Positions 47,809 through 57,569 of a stretch of 64,000 nt of DNA are shown piece after piece (the first letter of the stretch is position 1; every line of letters begins with the position of its first letter). This stretch comes from Nocardia altamirensis NBRC 108246 (GTDB lineage Bacteria; Actinomycetota; Actinomycetes; Mycobacteriales; Mycobacteriaceae): assembly GCF_001612685.1 (NCBI RefSeq), contig NZ_BDAY01000005.1, positions 62,001 through 126,000 of the forward strand. Reading direction: 5' to 3'. Below the pieces are notes generated by a model, which had not been told where the DNA came from, did no database searches, and saw nothing but the letters and a program-made list of their open reading frames with translations. The position numbers were made by a program, and so were the translations under genes.

Positions 47809-48985
47809 CCACGGCCGGCTTGTGCACCCGGCGCTGCACCAGCCCGACGACCGGTTCGACGACGCGCGCCACGATCGGGCCGAGCACCGCCATCAACAGC
47901 ACGTAGGCCGAGGCGAGCGCGGCAAGCTGGCCGTCGACGCCGCCCATGGTGACCGCCAATCCTGCGATGACGATGGAGAATTCGCCGCGCGCGACCAGCG
48001 CCGCGCCCGCTCGCGCGCGCCCCATCCTGCGGATGCCCTGCCTGCTCGCCGCCCACCAGCCGGTGCCGATCTTGGTCAGCGTGGTGACGACCGCGAGCGC
48101 GATCGCCCAGCCGAGCACCGGCGGAATCGCCGTCGGATCGGTGGTGAGCCCGAAGGCGACGAAGAAGATCGCCGCGAACAGATCACGCAGCGGCTCCAGC
48201 AGTTTCGCGGCCTCGTGCGCGGTTGAGCCGGAGATCGCGATGCCGAGCAGGAACGCCCCGACCGCCGCGGACACGTTCAGCGCCGAGGCGACGCCTGCCA
48301 CCAGCAGCGCCGCGCCGAGCAGCTTCAACAGGAACACTTCGCGATCGGCGCTGTCGACGATGGCGGACACGTACCGGCCGTAGCGCAGCGCCACCACCAA
48401 CACCACCGTGATCGCCGCCAGCGCGACCGCGAGCGACTTCAGACCGCTGGCGAAACTGAGCCCGGCCAGCACCGTCGTGAGCACCGGCAGGTACACCGCC
48501 ATCGCCAGATCCTCGAACACCAGAATCGACAGGATCACCGGCGTTTCGCGGTTACCGAGCCGACCGAGATCATCGAGCACCTTCGCGACGATGCCCGAGG
48601 ACGAGATATAGGTGACCCCGCCCATGGTGATCGCGCCGACCGGGCCCCAGCCGAGAAACAACGCCACCAGCACGCCCGGCGTCGCATTTGCCACGATATC
48701 CAGCAACCCCGCCGCCCAGGACCGGCGCAGTCCGGTCACCAATTCCGGGGCCGTGTACTCCAGGCCGAGCAGCAGCAACAGCAGCACCACGCCGATTTCG
48801 CCTGCCACATGGCCGAATTCGTTGGCGGCGCTGAGTTCGATGATGCCGCCTTGGCCGAAGGCAAGGCCGCCGATCAGATATAAGGGAATCGGGGACATCC
48901 CGAAGCGACCAGCCAACCGCCCGAAAATACCGAGGGCAAACAAAATCGCTCCGAGCTCGATCAGGGCGAGCGCGGTTTCGGTCAC
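47798..48985 (-). CDS. khtU: CPA2-type K+/H+ antiporter (KhtU-like)
   Basis: 395 residues with about twelve membrane segments of the CPA2 fold. The core has GLAFGQGGIIELSAAN, SSSGIVAKVLDDLG and the acid pair in VLFEDLAMAVYLPV. It is stopped 11 bases before... the end of the rhomboid gene and converges on it. Gene order with the upstream TrkA-C protein matches KhtT-KhtU, K+ efflux systems controlled by c-di-AMP. GTG 48985. Confidence 0.82.
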   Translation of the reverse strand: MTETALALIELGAILFALGIFGRLAGRFGMSPIPLYLIGGLAFGQGGIIELSAANEFGHVAGEIGVVLLLLLLGLEYTAPELVTGLRRSWAAGLLDIVANATPGVLVALFLGWGPVGAITMGGVTYISSSGIVAKVLDDLGRLGNRETPVILSILVFEDLAMAVYLPVLTTVLAGLSFASGLKSLAVALAAITVVLVVALRYGRYVSAIVDSADREVFLLKLLGAALLVAGVASALNVSAAVGAFLLGIAISGSTAHEAAKLLEPLRDLFAAIFFVAFGLTTDPTAIPPVLGWAIALAVVTTLTKIGTGWWAASRQGIRRMGRARAGAALVARGEFSIVIAGLAVTMGGVDGQLAALASAYVLLMAVLGPIVARVVEPVVGLVQRRVHKPAVVTP

Positions 48986-48989
48986 AGGT

Positions 48990-49472
48990 TCAGCCGTGCG
49001 TCAGAAGCTTCGCGGCGGCGTCCAGGCCGTCCGGGGTACCGACCACCACGAGCACGTCGCCCGCGGTGAAGGTGAAGTCCGGGCCTGGTGAGGGGTGCAG
49101 CTGTCCGGCGCGCATGAGCGCGACGATGGACACCTTCGTGCGGGTGCGCATCGCGGTGTCGCCGAGAGTGCGTCCCTCGTAAGGAGATCCGTTGGTGACG
49201 TGCAGTTGCCTGGTGGTGATGCCAGGCATGTCACTGTGCTCGTCGTTCAGCTTCGCGACCAGCTGGGGCGCGCCGAGCAGGTTCGCGAGCACGGCCGCCT
49301 CGTCGGTGCTCAGCGGAATCTGCGCCGCGCAGGCGTCGGGATCGTCGAGTTTGGAGACGATGAGGTCGATGTCGCCGTCGCGATGCGCGACCACGCCGAT
49401 CCGGCGGCCGGACCGCACCTCGAAGTCTTTCCTGACTCCAATTCCGGGTAGCGCAGTGACGTCGACATTCAC
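48990..49472 (-). CDS. khtT: KhtT-like TrkA-C (RCK_C) regulator
   Basis: 160 residues: an N-terminal half with TALPGIGVRKDFEVRSGRRIG and a C-terminal RCK_C domain (GSPYEGRTLGDTAMRTRTKVSIVALMR and GDVLVVVGTPDGLDAA). GTG 49472. Four bases separate it from the antiporter gene, so the two form one unit. RCK_C domains of this type bind c-di-AMP or H+. Confidence 0.85.
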   Translation of the reverse strand: MNVDVTALPGIGVRKDFEVRSGRRIGVVAHRDGDIDLIVSKLDDPDACAAQIPLSTDEAAVLANLLGAPQLVAKLNDEHSDMPGITTRQLHVTNGSPYEGRTLGDTAMRTRTKVSIVALMRAGQLHPSPGPDFTFTAGDVLVVVGTPDGLDAAAKLLTHG

Positions 49473-49566
49473 ACACTCCAGCCTAACCCGATGACCGAAT
49501 TACGCGACGGGCGGTCATCACTTCGGGTGATGGCTCCAGGTCCGCGGGCTGTGCTGTGATGGAGGC

Positions 49567-50757
49567 GTGCGGCGATGGTCCGATCTTCCCGAGGTGGCGC
49601 GCGACGTGGTCGGCGCGTTGTTCGCCTTCGTGGGCGGGACGGCGCTGTATGTCACCGGCCTGTACTTCCTGCACGAACCGGACACCCCGGTGTCGATCCC
49701 GGTCCGGCTCGCCATCTATCTCCCGTTGTGTCTGCTGACCATGGGGCGGCGGCGAATGCCGTTACCCGCCATGGCGATCGGGCTGGTGCCGCTGCTGGTC
49801 GACATCTGGATCGGCCCTTCGGTGCCGGTCTGGCTGGTCTACGGGGACCTGATCTACGCGGCCGTGCTGTACAGCGGGCGGCGCGCGTCACGGATCGTGA
49901 CCGTGCTCTGGTCGGTGTTCTCGATCTTCCTCGTGGTGCTGGTGTTGACCCTGACCGTCGATCTGCGGTCGGTCTCGCTCGCCTTCATCGTCGTGTTCGC
50001 CTTCATCGCCACCCCGCTGTGGTGGGCCAATTCGGTGCGAACGCACAAGGAGATCGCCGGCGCCGAGCGGGCGCGTGCACAGGCGTTGACGCTGGTCGCC
50101 GAGCTGGATCGGCGTGCGGCCATCGCCGACGAACGCACCACCATGGCGCGCGACCTGCACGACGTGATCGCCGGGCACCTCTCCGCCATCGCGATCCAAT
50201 CCGAGGCGGCGCTCGGGGTGCTGACCCGGCAGGAGGGCGACAGCCCCGTCACCGGAATCATGCGGTCGATCCGATCCAACAGCGTGAGCGCGCTGCAAGA
50301 GATGCGCACCATGATCGGCTTGCTGCGCAGCGGCGACGCGGACGAGGTCGCCGCGCCGCGCCGGCTCGCGCAACTGTCCATCCTCGTCGACGCGGCCCTT
50401 GCGGCAGGCATCGCGGTGCAGGTGACCGAAACCCTCGACGACACCGAACTGCCGAGCGCGGTCGATCAGGCCGCGTACCGCATCATCCAGGAGGCATTGA
50501 CCAACGCCATGAAACACGCACCGGGACAAGAGGTCGCCATCGAGGTGGGCGCGCGGGACGGGAAGCTCGCGCTCGCGGTGCACAATCGGCTGCCTGCGGT
50601 CGAACTGAAGCACCGCGACAACGGTGACCCGCACCGCGGCCTGATCAACATGCGCGAGCGGGCCGCCGCGCTCGGCGGACACTTCACCGCGGGACCGGAA
50701 TCCGGCCGCTGGGCCGTGCACGCCGAACTGCCGCTGAGCACGGCGGGCGCGTCATGA
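49567..50757 (+). CDS. Sensor histidine kinase (DesK/NarX type)
   Basis: 396 residues. About five membrane segments lie in the first 165, then the HisKA_3 dimerisation helix [19 protein letters not shown] (His phosphorylated) and the ATPase domain [15 protein letters not shown] through [22 protein letters not shown] 49567. It overlaps the response regulator gene by ATGA. The signal is unknown. Confidence 0.92.
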   Translation: MRRWSDLPEVARDVVGALFAFVGGTALYVTGLYFLHEPDTPVSIPVRLAIYLPLCLLTMGRRRMPLPAMAIGLVPLLVDIWIGPSVPVWLVYGDLIYAAVLYSGRRASRIVTVLWSVFSIFLVVLVLTLTVDLRSVSLAFIVVFAFIATPLWWANSVRTHKEIAGAERARAQALTLVAELDRRAAIADERTTMARDLHDVIAGHLSAIAIQSEAALGVLTRQEGDSPVTGIMRSIRSNSVSALQEMRTMIGLLRSGDADEVAAPRRLAQLSILVDAALAAGIAVQVTETLDDTELPSAVDQAAYRIIQEALTNAMKHAPGQEVAIEVGARDGKLALAVHNRLPAVELKHRDNGDPHRGLINMRERAAALGGHFTAGPESGRWAVHAELPLSTAGAS

Positions 50758-51401
50758 CGATCCGGGTGCTGATCGCCGACGACCATGCCGCCATCCGCGC
50801 GGGGCTGCGGATGATCCTGGACGCCGAGGACGATATCGAGGTGGTCGGCGAGGCCGCCGACGGCGACGTCGCGGTCGCTCAGGCCAGAGCGCTGCACCCG
50901 CACGTGGTGCTGATGGATGTGCGCATGCCCGGTGTGGACGGGATCACCGCGACCGAGCGGGTCACCGCCGACGGGCTGGCCAAGGTGTTGATCCTGACGA
51001 CGTTCGATCTCGACGAATACGTTTTCCGGACATTGCGGGCAGGCGCGTCGGGGTTCGTGCTGAAGTCCGCGTCCGGGCAGTCGCTGATCGACGCGGTGCG
51101 CACGGTCGCGGCGGGCGACGGTGTGCTCGCCCCCGAGGTGACGCGGGCGGTGATCACCGCGTTCGCGTCGACCAATACCGATGCGGCGGAACCGGAACCG
51201 ACCGGGCTGGCCGACCTCACCGAGCGGGAGCGGGAGGTGCTGGACTGCCTCGGCGACGGGCTGTCCAACGCGCAGATCGCCAGGCAGCTGTTCATCGGCG
51301 AGACGACGGTGAAGACGCACGTGTCGCGGGTGCTGACGAAACTCGGTGTGCGGTCCCGGGTTCAGGCCGCGATCGTCGCGCGGGAGGCGCGGGAGCGGTA
51401 G
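50754..51401 (+). CDS. Response regulator, NarL/LuxR family
   Basis: 215 residues: receiver domain with phosphorylatable Asp in [13 protein letters not shown], Thr in [13 protein letters not shown], Lys in FVLKSAS; C-terminal LuxR helix-turn-helix [22 protein letters not shown]. Pairs with the preceding kinase. Targets unknown. Confidence 0.94.
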   Translation: MTIRVLIADDHAAIRAGLRMILDAEDDIEVVGEAADGDVAVAQARALHPHVVLMDVRMPGVDGITATERVTADGLAKVLILTTFDLDEYVFRTLRAGASGFVLKSASGQSLIDAVRTVAAGDGVLAPEVTRAVITAFASTNTDAAEPEPTGLADLTEREREVLDCLGDGLSNAQIARQLFIGETTVKTHVSRVLTKLGVRSRVQAAIVAREARER

Positions 51402-51422
51402 GTCAGCAGGCCCGCCGAGCGA

Positions 51423-51782
51423 TCACCTGGCGAGCGGGGCGAACACGCCGTCCTCGTCGGGCCGGAACTCTTCGACGGCGATCACCGCTCCCGTCGGCAA
51501 CGGCCCGTAGAGGTGCGGGAACAGCATCGACTCCGGGTCGGTCGGCACGCCGGGTTCCCACTTGACCGGTGCGCCGAGGCGGGCCGGATCCAACCGGAGC
51601 AGCACCAGATCGCGGCGGCCCGCGAACAGGCGGTTGGCGGGCAGGTGCGCCTGCTGCGGCGCGGACAGGTGGATGAACCCGACCTCGTCCAGCGACGGCG
51701 CGCGGTATTCACCGGTTTGCCGGGCGGAAAGCCACTCGCTCAAAGTGCATATGTGAACAAGCGTGTGAGTGTCATAGGTCAC
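51423..51782 (-). CDS. DUF952 family protein
   Basis: 119 residues: TLVHICTLSEWLSARQTGEY, DEVGFIHLSAPQQA, LVLLRLDPARLGAPVKWEPG, LFPHLYGPLPTGAVIAV. A small ADP-ribosyltransferase-like fold family of unknown role. GTG 51782, with GGGAG at good spacing, gives the family length; the longer frame to 51911 does not. Confidence 0.85.
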   Translation of the reverse strand: MTYDTHTLVHICTLSEWLSARQTGEYRAPSLDEVGFIHLSAPQQAHLPANRLFAGRRDLVLLRLDPARLGAPVKWEPGVPTDPESMLFPHLYGPLPTGAVIAVEEFRPDEDGVFAPLAR

Positions 51783-52054
51783 GGGTAATCTCCCGGTAGA
51801 CAACTGGATCGGCCTGTTCGAGGTGGTGATCTGACCGAGTTCGAAGCGTGACCTGCGCTGTTCGCCAGTAGCGAAATCCCAGGTCGTGTTATCGAAAACA
51901 CACAGAATCACTCACGGGAACAAAGCCCCCGTCCCGAACGTCTGACAGAGTAGTCATACCACTGCTGGGAAGTAGCGGTAGCGAGCCCGCGGAGTGACCA
52001 CGGGCCCCACACCAGGCGAATGGTCTGCGAACCAGGAGCCAGGACGGAGGAGTC

Positions 52055-52249
52055 ATGCCAGGAACCCTGACTAGCACCCCACTGACCGCGGTCGATCGTT
52101 GCGACCGCTGCGGGGCGGCAGCACGAGTGCGCGCCGTTCTGCCCGCAGGTGGAGAGTTGCTCTTCTGCCAGCACCACGCGAACGAACACATGGATCGATT
52201 GCGCGAGTTGGAAGCCGTGATCGACACGGAGTCCGCACCCGCCCTCTGA
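52055..52249 (+). CDS. DUF7455 small zinc-ribbon protein
   Basis: 64 residues. LTAVDRCDRCGAAARVRAVL then LLFCQHHANEHMDRL gives a CxxC and a CxxH pair, likely zinc-binding. It matches the short actinobacterial family next to sigB or sigA (Rv2708c-like). Function unknown. Confidence 0.9.
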   Translation: MPGTLTSTPLTAVDRCDRCGAAARVRAVLPAGGELLFCQHHANEHMDRLRELEAVIDTESAPAL

Positions 52250-52304
52250 TCAACTCCTCGCGTCCTGACACAACAGCATCGAACAACAGAACACCGATTT
52301 TCCG

Positions 52305-52332
52305 CAGCGGGCGATCCACGGATCGCCCGCTG
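52305..52332 (+). terminator. Terminator hairpin after the DUF7455 gene
   Basis: CAGCGGGCGATC (52305-52316) pairs perfectly with GATCGCCCGCTG (52321-52332) around a CACG loop, then TTGGTGTG. Confidence 0.75.
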
Positions 52333-52410
52333 TTGGTGTGTTCGGGGGAAGGGTGGATTGCCGCGGATGACCGAAGCGCGGCAGCTCGAGCGTGGCTCGG
52401 CAGCTGCACG

Positions 52411-52512
52411 ACGACTCAGGCGCGACACGGCAGCGCACGGCGACCCAGGCGCGACACGGCGGCAGCTCAGGCGCGACACGGCCGCAGCAAGCGCGACACG
52501 GCGGCTCAAGCG
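52411..52512. repeat. Minisatellite-like tract with four GCGCGACACGGC copies
   Basis: GCGCGACACGGC occurs at 52420, 52449, 52471 and 52491, spaced 20-29 bases, in a purine/GC-rich region that encodes nothing recognisable and ends just before the end of the TetR gene. Confidence 0.65.
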
Positions 52513-52541
52513 CGGCGCGAAAGCGAGACCCCGACGAGGGC

Positions 52542-53324
52542 TCAGGTGTGGCTCGAAGGCGAGTCCATAGTGCGGATCGACAGGTCGCCGAGGATGCCGT
52601 CGAGCAGGCGGGCCAGGCCGAACTCGAAGGCGCCGTCCGGGTCGGCAGGGGCCTGATACAGCTCACCGACCGCGGACCCGACTCGCGACGCCAGCGGAAA
52701 CGACGCGGGCGGGATGGCCTGGGTGAGCAACGGGCCGTGCACTTCCCACCATTGGGCATCGGTCATCACCTGCGTCTCGCGGTGCGCGGCCACCGCCATC
52801 CGCGCGTTGCCGGTGGCGAACTCCGTCAGCACGGCGACCACCCTATCCATCTCGACATCCGACAGGCCCATCCCCTCGATCGCTGCCAGCTGCCGTTCGA
52901 ATCGGCGCATCAGGCCTGGGCCGAGCACCAGCCGCCACGGCGACACCTCGAGCAGCCAGGGATGGGCGAGCAGTTCTGCCCGCGCCTGCCTGGCGATGGC
53001 GGCCATCCGTTCGCGCACCGGCAGCTCCGACGGGATGGGCGCGTCCTCGTCGGCAACAGCGTCCGCCATCAAGACCGCGAGGGCTTCCTTGCTCGGCACG
53101 TAGGTGTACAGGCTCATCGGGCGTAGGCCCAGCTCTGCCGCGACCGTGCGGATGGACACCTTCGCGTACCCGTCTCGATCCGCGAGCGCGACCGCGGCCT
53201 TGACCACCGCGTCGACGCTGACGGTCGGTTTGGGCCCGCGCCCGCCTTGTTTGCGGGGCAGCTCGTGCCGCCACAGCAGGCTCACCAACTGTTTCGCCTG
53301 CTCGACGGTGGATTCAGCGGACAA
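52542..53324 (-). CDS. TetR family regulator (large type, TetR_C)
   Basis: 260 residues. Helix-turn-helix near residue 45: DRDGYAKVSIRTVAAELGLR then SLYTYVPSKEALAVLM. The C-terminal ligand domain is of the TetR_C_1 type. The start is TTG 53324 with GAGGAG at proper spacing; a longer frame is shadow. Divergent from the helicase gene; the 26-bp palindrome between them is its probable operator. Confidence 0.85.
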   Translation of the reverse strand: MSAESTVEQAKQLVSLLWRHELPRKQGGRGPKPTVSVDAVVKAAVALADRDGYAKVSIRTVAAELGLRPMSLYTYVPSKEALAVLMADAVADEDAPIPSELPVRERMAAIARQARAELLAHPWLLEVSPWRLVLGPGLMRRFERQLAAIEGMGLSDVEMDRVVAVLTEFATGNARMAVAAHRETQVMTDAQWWEVHGPLLTQAIPPASFPLASRVGSAVGELYQAPADPDGAFEFGLARLLDGILGDLSIRTMDSPSSHT

Positions 53325-53352
53325 GGGACTCCTCGGAACAAACTCGGTACTC

Positions 53353-53378
53353 TGTACGTTGTTCAGATACTTCGTACA
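53353..53378. promoter_or_regulatory. Candidate TetR operator
   Basis: TGTACG (53353-53358) and CGTACA (53373-53378) form an inverted repeat around 14 bases, directly upstream of the TetR start. Binding is inference. Confidence 0.5.
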
Positions 53379-53403
53379 CCATACGCCGATTAAGGGGTTC
53401 GCT

Positions 53404-55221
53404 CTGCCAAGCACACAGGCCACGTATCTGCCCGACCGGCACATGTTCGCGCTGTGGACATGGACCGGGGACGGCCACGGTCCCGCGCCTGCCGAGTTCG
53501 GCGACCGGGAAATCGTCGCCCTCGCGGTTCCGGTCGGCGCCGACGGTGCGATCGAAGTCTCGGAGGTCGACTGCGTGTTGATCGATCCGGACAGGTTCGC
53601 AGACGCCACGATCGCCGATGCGGGACTGTCCGTCCACCGCTGGCAAGCGGTGCTGCATGCCGACTCCGGCACGGCAGCCACCGAGACGAGCTCGCCCGCC
53701 GAGGAACTGAGTGGCGAGATCGTGTTGCCCGTTGCGGCACACGCCGTTCCCGATGCGGTGGGCACCTCGATCCTCTCGGCCGCGCGCGCGGTGCGGGTGG
53801 TGCGTGAAACGCAGGGAGCGGCAGCGGAATTGCGATCGGCCCTGAAAGCCGATCTGCGGCCCTATCAGGTGCGCGGGGTCAGTTGGCTACGGGAGACGAC
53901 CGCAGCCCACGCAGGGGCGGTGCTGGCGGACGAAATGGGGCTCGGAAAGACCGTGCAGACCATCGGTTTCCTGCTCGGGCGCGCGGCGGGCGGTGCACAG
54001 CTCGTGGTGTGCCCCACCTCGCTCGTCGGGAACTGGGCGCACGAGATCGACCGGTTCGCGCCAGGGCTACAGGTGCGCGTGTGGCGCGGTGGTGAATTGG
54101 ACGCGGACGCGGGGACTGTCGTGATCACCGGGTACCCGACGCTGCGACTGCACGGGCACCTGCTCAGCGATCAGCGATGGGCGACGGCGGTTTTCGACGA
54201 GGCGCAGGCCCTCAAGAATCCCCGCACGCAGCTCGCCAAGGCGGCGCGCGAACTCGACGCCGAAGTGCGCGTCGCACTGACGGGTACACCGGTAGAGAAC
54301 CACCTGGAAGAGCTGTGGGCACTGTTGAACCTAGTGGCGCCCAGGCTGTTCGGGCACCGGACCCAATTCCGGCGGCGGTTCGTCCGGCCGATCCAAGAAG
54401 GCTCCGCCGCCGCGGCGGCACGGCTGCGCGACGCGATCGAACCCGTCGTGCTCGCGCGCAAGAAGGCCCAGGTGGCCGCGTCGCTGCCCGCGAAGATCCA
54501 CGCCGACCTGCTCTGCGACCTCACCGACGAGCAGGAAGGCCTGTACGACAAGCTGCTCGACCGGGCCATCGACGACGGATTCGGATCCGGCGCACAACGA
54601 CAGAGTCGGGTGCTCGCGGCACTGACCGCGCTCAAACAGGTCTGCAATCATCCCGGCCTGATCACCGGCGAGCTCACCGAGCTCGCGGGCCGCTCCGGCA
54701 AGCTCGACCTGTGCACCGACATTCTCGCCAACAACCTCGAGATCGGCGCTCCGACACTGATTTTCACCCAGTATCGGCAGACCGGCGAGCTGCTGATCCG
54801 CCACCTCGCCGAACAGTTCGACGTCGCGGCACCCTTCTTCCACGGCGGACTGGACCAGGCCGAACGCGCCGCCATCGTCACCGGCTTCCAAGCCGAAGAC
54901 GGGCCGCCCGTGCTGATCCTCAGCTTGCGCGCCGCAGGCACCGGTCTCACGCTGACCCGCGCCGCCGACGTCATCCACTTCGACCGCTGGTGGAATCCGG
55001 CGGTGGAGGCGCAGGCCTCGGATCGGGCGCACCGCATCGGCCAGACCCGCACGGTCACCGTCACCACGCTCACCTCGACCACCACCGTCGAGGAGCACAT
55101 CGCGCGCATGCACGACCGCAAGTCCGCGCTGTCCGACCTCGGCGACTCCGCGGGCATCGCCGCCCTGGCCCGTCTCGACGACGATCAACTCGTCGAGATC
55201 TTGCGCCGCAAACGCGGGTGA
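53404..55221 (+). CDS. SNF2-type DNA helicase
   Basis: About 605 residues. Helicase core: LADEMGLGKTVQTIGFLLG (Walker A), CPTSLVGNWAHEI, VFDEAQALKNPRTQ (DEAQ), ALTGTPVENHLEELW, and C-terminal TLIFTQYRQTGELLIRHL, FDRWWNPAVEAQASDRAHRIGQ. The first ~130 residues are unlike other proteins. Start is uncertain: CTG 53404 follows AAGGGG; ATG 53443 is the next choice. Followed by a SWIM gene, a frequent partner. Confidence 0.88.
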   Translation: MPSTQATYLPDRHMFALWTWTGDGHGPAPAEFGDREIVALAVPVGADGAIEVSEVDCVLIDPDRFADATIADAGLSVHRWQAVLHADSGTAATETSSPAEELSGEIVLPVAAHAVPDAVGTSILSAARAVRVVRETQGAAAELRSALKADLRPYQVRGVSWLRETTAAHAGAVLADEMGLGKTVQTIGFLLGRAAGGAQLVVCPTSLVGNWAHEIDRFAPGLQVRVWRGGELDADAGTVVITGYPTLRLHGHLLSDQRWATAVFDEAQALKNPRTQLAKAARELDAEVRVALTGTPVENHLEELWALLNLVAPRLFGHRTQFRRRFVRPIQEGSAAAAARLRDAIEPVVLARKKAQVAASLPAKIHADLLCDLTDEQEGLYDKLLDRAIDDGFGSGAQRQSRVLAALTALKQVCNHPGLITGELTELAGRSGKLDLCTDILANNLEIGAPTLIFTQYRQTGELLIRHLAEQFDVAAPFFHGGLDQAERAAIVTGFQAEDGPPVLILSLRAAGTGLTLTRAADVIHFDRWWNPAVEAQASDRAHRIGQTRTVTVTTLTSTTTVEEHIARMHDRKSALSDLGDSAGIAALARLDDDQLVEILRRKRG

Positions 55222-55267
55222 CACCAGGTCGATCGCAGACCCACCGACTACCAGACAGGGAGAACCC

Positions 55268-55825
55268 TTGGCAGACAACGAGTTCGGCTACACCGCGTGG
55301 GGCATGGGCTGGGTCAGGCTCGCCGAGCCGCTCCGCCAGACCCGGCCCGAGCCGCTCCTCCCCCGCGCGCGCAGCATCGCCCGCAACAACGGCGTGCAGG
55401 CGACCATCGAGGGGCGCATCGCGCGCGCCGCCATTCATCGCGGCGGCGAGGCTTCGGTCACGCACCTGGAAGTGGCGCCGCTGCCTCGCGCCTCGATCAC
55501 CGCGATCGGCGAGATCATCCCGGACACCACCGTGCTCACCGACGAGATGCACCGCGAGGTCGCCGCGGCGGGTGTCACAGTCGCACCAGTTCTGGTCGGC
55601 ATCGACTGCTCGTGCAAGGCGCGGTCGACGCGGTGCCTGCACGTGCTTGCCACGTTCTATGACATGGCGCGCCGAGTGGACGAGAACCCTCGTCTTGCGC
55701 TGGCGGTGCAGGGTTATTTCGAAGCCGCACAAGATGATTCAGCCGTGCAGGTGGAGATTCCCCGCTGGACTCCGATCAACACACTGGACCCGGCCGACTA
55801 TTTCGGACAACTAACACCCCGGTGA
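55268..55825 (+). CDS. SWIM zinc-finger protein
   Basis: 185 residues. The SWIM signature is DCSCKARSTRCLHVLATFY (Cys-x-Cys...Cys-x-His). The N-terminal part is conserved in actinobacterial SWIM proteins that lie next to SNF2 helicases. TTG 55268 has a GGGAGAA site. The pair may act on DNA or RNA together; mechanism unknown. Confidence 0.85.
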   Translation: MADNEFGYTAWGMGWVRLAEPLRQTRPEPLLPRARSIARNNGVQATIEGRIARAAIHRGGEASVTHLEVAPLPRASITAIGEIIPDTTVLTDEMHREVAAAGVTVAPVLVGIDCSCKARSTRCLHVLATFYDMARRVDENPRLALAVQGYFEAAQDDSAVQVEIPRWTPINTLDPADYFGQLTPR

Positions 55826-56027
55826 CCCACCACCTCGACTATGTCCGTTCGACCTTCGCGGCCCCGGCAGGTCAGGTAGAGGTTCAGCGTGCCGCCGCTA
55901 CCGTCGGCGCCACCTCCCCCGGTCGTATCACTGGCTCCGCCGCCGCAGACGGTAAGGGCGACCGCCGCGACCGAGTCGCCGGATGTGGCCCGCACCGGCC
56001 GCTCACGAGGGCTGCGGTAGGCGCGGC

Positions 56028-56597
56028 TCAGTTCGGTCGATAGCCGCGGAAGCGGAAACTGCCTGCGCCCACTTCGATTTCGACATCGGCGAAGCCCACC
56101 CGCCACAGCCGCTCGACGGCGGTGTCGGGTGGGACGGGGACACAGGTATCGCCGACGTGGACCAGGCGAAACATCCGGCTATCGAGTCCGTCACTACCCG
56201 CGAACACGCCACCGGGCCGCAGGACGCGCAGCGCATCGGCGAACAGCGCGTCCTGCAGGTCGGGCGTCGGCACGTGATGCAGCATGGTGAAGCACACCAC
56301 CGAGTCGAATTGCTTTGCCTCGAAAGGCATGTCGGTGCCGTCACCGTCGACAACGGCGATTTCCGAGCCCCGCTTGACCCGCAACCGTGCGGCGAGATCG
56401 GGGTCGATCTCGACACCGGTGAGCGAGGCGGTTCGCGCGCGCAGTGCTCGCACGTTCGCGCCGTAGCCGGGGCCGATCTCCAGGGCCGACGCACCGAGGT
56501 CGACGCCGGACAGCGCCCACGGCACGATCCGCGTCGAACTGGCCCGTTCCCACATCGAGGAGCGGCAGCACAGCTGGTGGAAGAGGTTCATCGCCAT
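56028..56597 (-). CDS. Class I SAM-dependent methyltransferase
   Basis: 189 residues: motif I LEIGPGYGANVRAL, GVEIDPDLAARL, VVDGDGTDMPF, LHHVPTPDLQDALF, LRPGGVFAGSD. The substrate is unknown. Start is ATG 56597 or the ATG two codons in. Divergent from the AraC-type regulator, which may control it. Confidence 0.85.
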   Translation of the reverse strand: MAMNLFHQLCCRSSMWERASSTRIVPWALSGVDLGASALEIGPGYGANVRALRARTASLTGVEIDPDLAARLRVKRGSEIAVVDGDGTDMPFEAKQFDSVVCFTMLHHVPTPDLQDALFADALRVLRPGGVFAGSDGLDSRMFRLVHVGDTCVPVPPDTAVERLWRVGFADVEIEVGAGSFRFRGYRPN

Positions 56598-56653
56598 GCC
56601 CCCAACGCTAGGGAGCGGACAAGCGTGACCACGACAAGCTACGGTGACACATT

Positions 56654-57421
56654 ATGTCGCAAAACGGCCACACCTACCTGCAGGCCGCCCCGCCCGGCCC
56701 CACCGCGATGGTGTTCGGGGCAGGGGTGCTGCCCGCGCACTTCTGGTTCGGCGTACACGAGCATCCGCAGCACCAGATCGCTTGGGCCGCACGGGGAGTG
56801 ATCGTCGTCGAGGTCGGTGACGACCGCTGGGTGCTACCGCCGACCAGGGCGTTGTGGATTCCCGGCGGCATCCCGCACGAGACGGGCACCGCCGAGGGCG
56901 CCGAAATGCGCGGCATCTACGTCGAACCCGACCGCTGCCCGGTGCATTTCGCCGCGCCCGCGATGCTGCGCGTCACCCGCCTGGTCCGCGAACTGTTCGA
57001 ACACCTCGGTGCGCCAGGCACCGAGGCCGCCCGTCGAGAACGCGCCGAGGCCTTGCTCTTCGACCTCCTGGAACCGGTCGATGTGATCCCGATCGGCGCA
57101 CACCCGCCCACCGATCCCCGCGCCAGACAGGTCGCCGACGCCCTGACCGACGACCCGTCCGACCCGCGCACCCTCACCGAATTCGCCGCCGCGACCGCCA
57201 CCAGTCCCCGCACCCTGGCCCGCCTGTTCGTCGACGAAACCGGAGTCAGCTTCGGCCACTGGCGAACTCAGATCCGCCTGGCCGCCTCGCTCCCCTTGCT
57301 CGCCGCAGGCCTCCCGATCGCCCGCATCGCGGGCCGGGTCGGCTACGCCACCCCCAGCGCCTACGTCGCCGCCTTCCGCCGCGCCGTCGGCGTCTCCCCC
57401 GGCAAGTACTTCACCGGCTAG
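56654..57421 (+). CDS. AraC family regulator with N-terminal cupin
   Basis: 255 residues. An AraC-type cupin (HPQHQIAWAARGVIVVEV, ALWIPGGIPHETG) binds a ligand; the C-terminal has two helix-turn-helices (TLTEFAAATATSPRTLARLF, GLPIARIAGRVGYATPSAYVAAFRR). ATG 56654. Starts 56 bases from the divergent methyltransferase. Confidence 0.9.
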   Translation: MSQNGHTYLQAAPPGPTAMVFGAGVLPAHFWFGVHEHPQHQIAWAARGVIVVEVGDDRWVLPPTRALWIPGGIPHETGTAEGAEMRGIYVEPDRCPVHFAAPAMLRVTRLVRELFEHLGAPGTEAARRERAEALLFDLLEPVDVIPIGAHPPTDPRARQVADALTDDPSDPRTLTEFAAATATSPRTLARLFVDETGVSFGHWRTQIRLAASLPLLAAGLPIARIAGRVGYATPSAYVAAFRRAVGVSPGKYFTG

Positions 57422-57428
57422 TCAGCCG

Positions 57429-57487
57429 ACGAGTGGCACACCACGGAGAGATCTTCTCGACGTTTGCCGCAGCCATGTGCCACTCGT
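57429..57487. repeat. 59-bp palindromic dispersed element (copy 2)
   Basis: Bounded by ACGAGTGGCACA and its complement; the reverse complement matches 2471-2529 over its first 25 bases and last 12. It lies directly after the AraC gene. Confidence 0.8.
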
Positions 57488-57569
57488 GTTCTGTGAGTGG
57501 ACCCTTCCGAGGGGATGTTGCCAGTGCCAGGCAGGGATTTGCCCGGATAACGTCCCGGTAGTGGACTTT

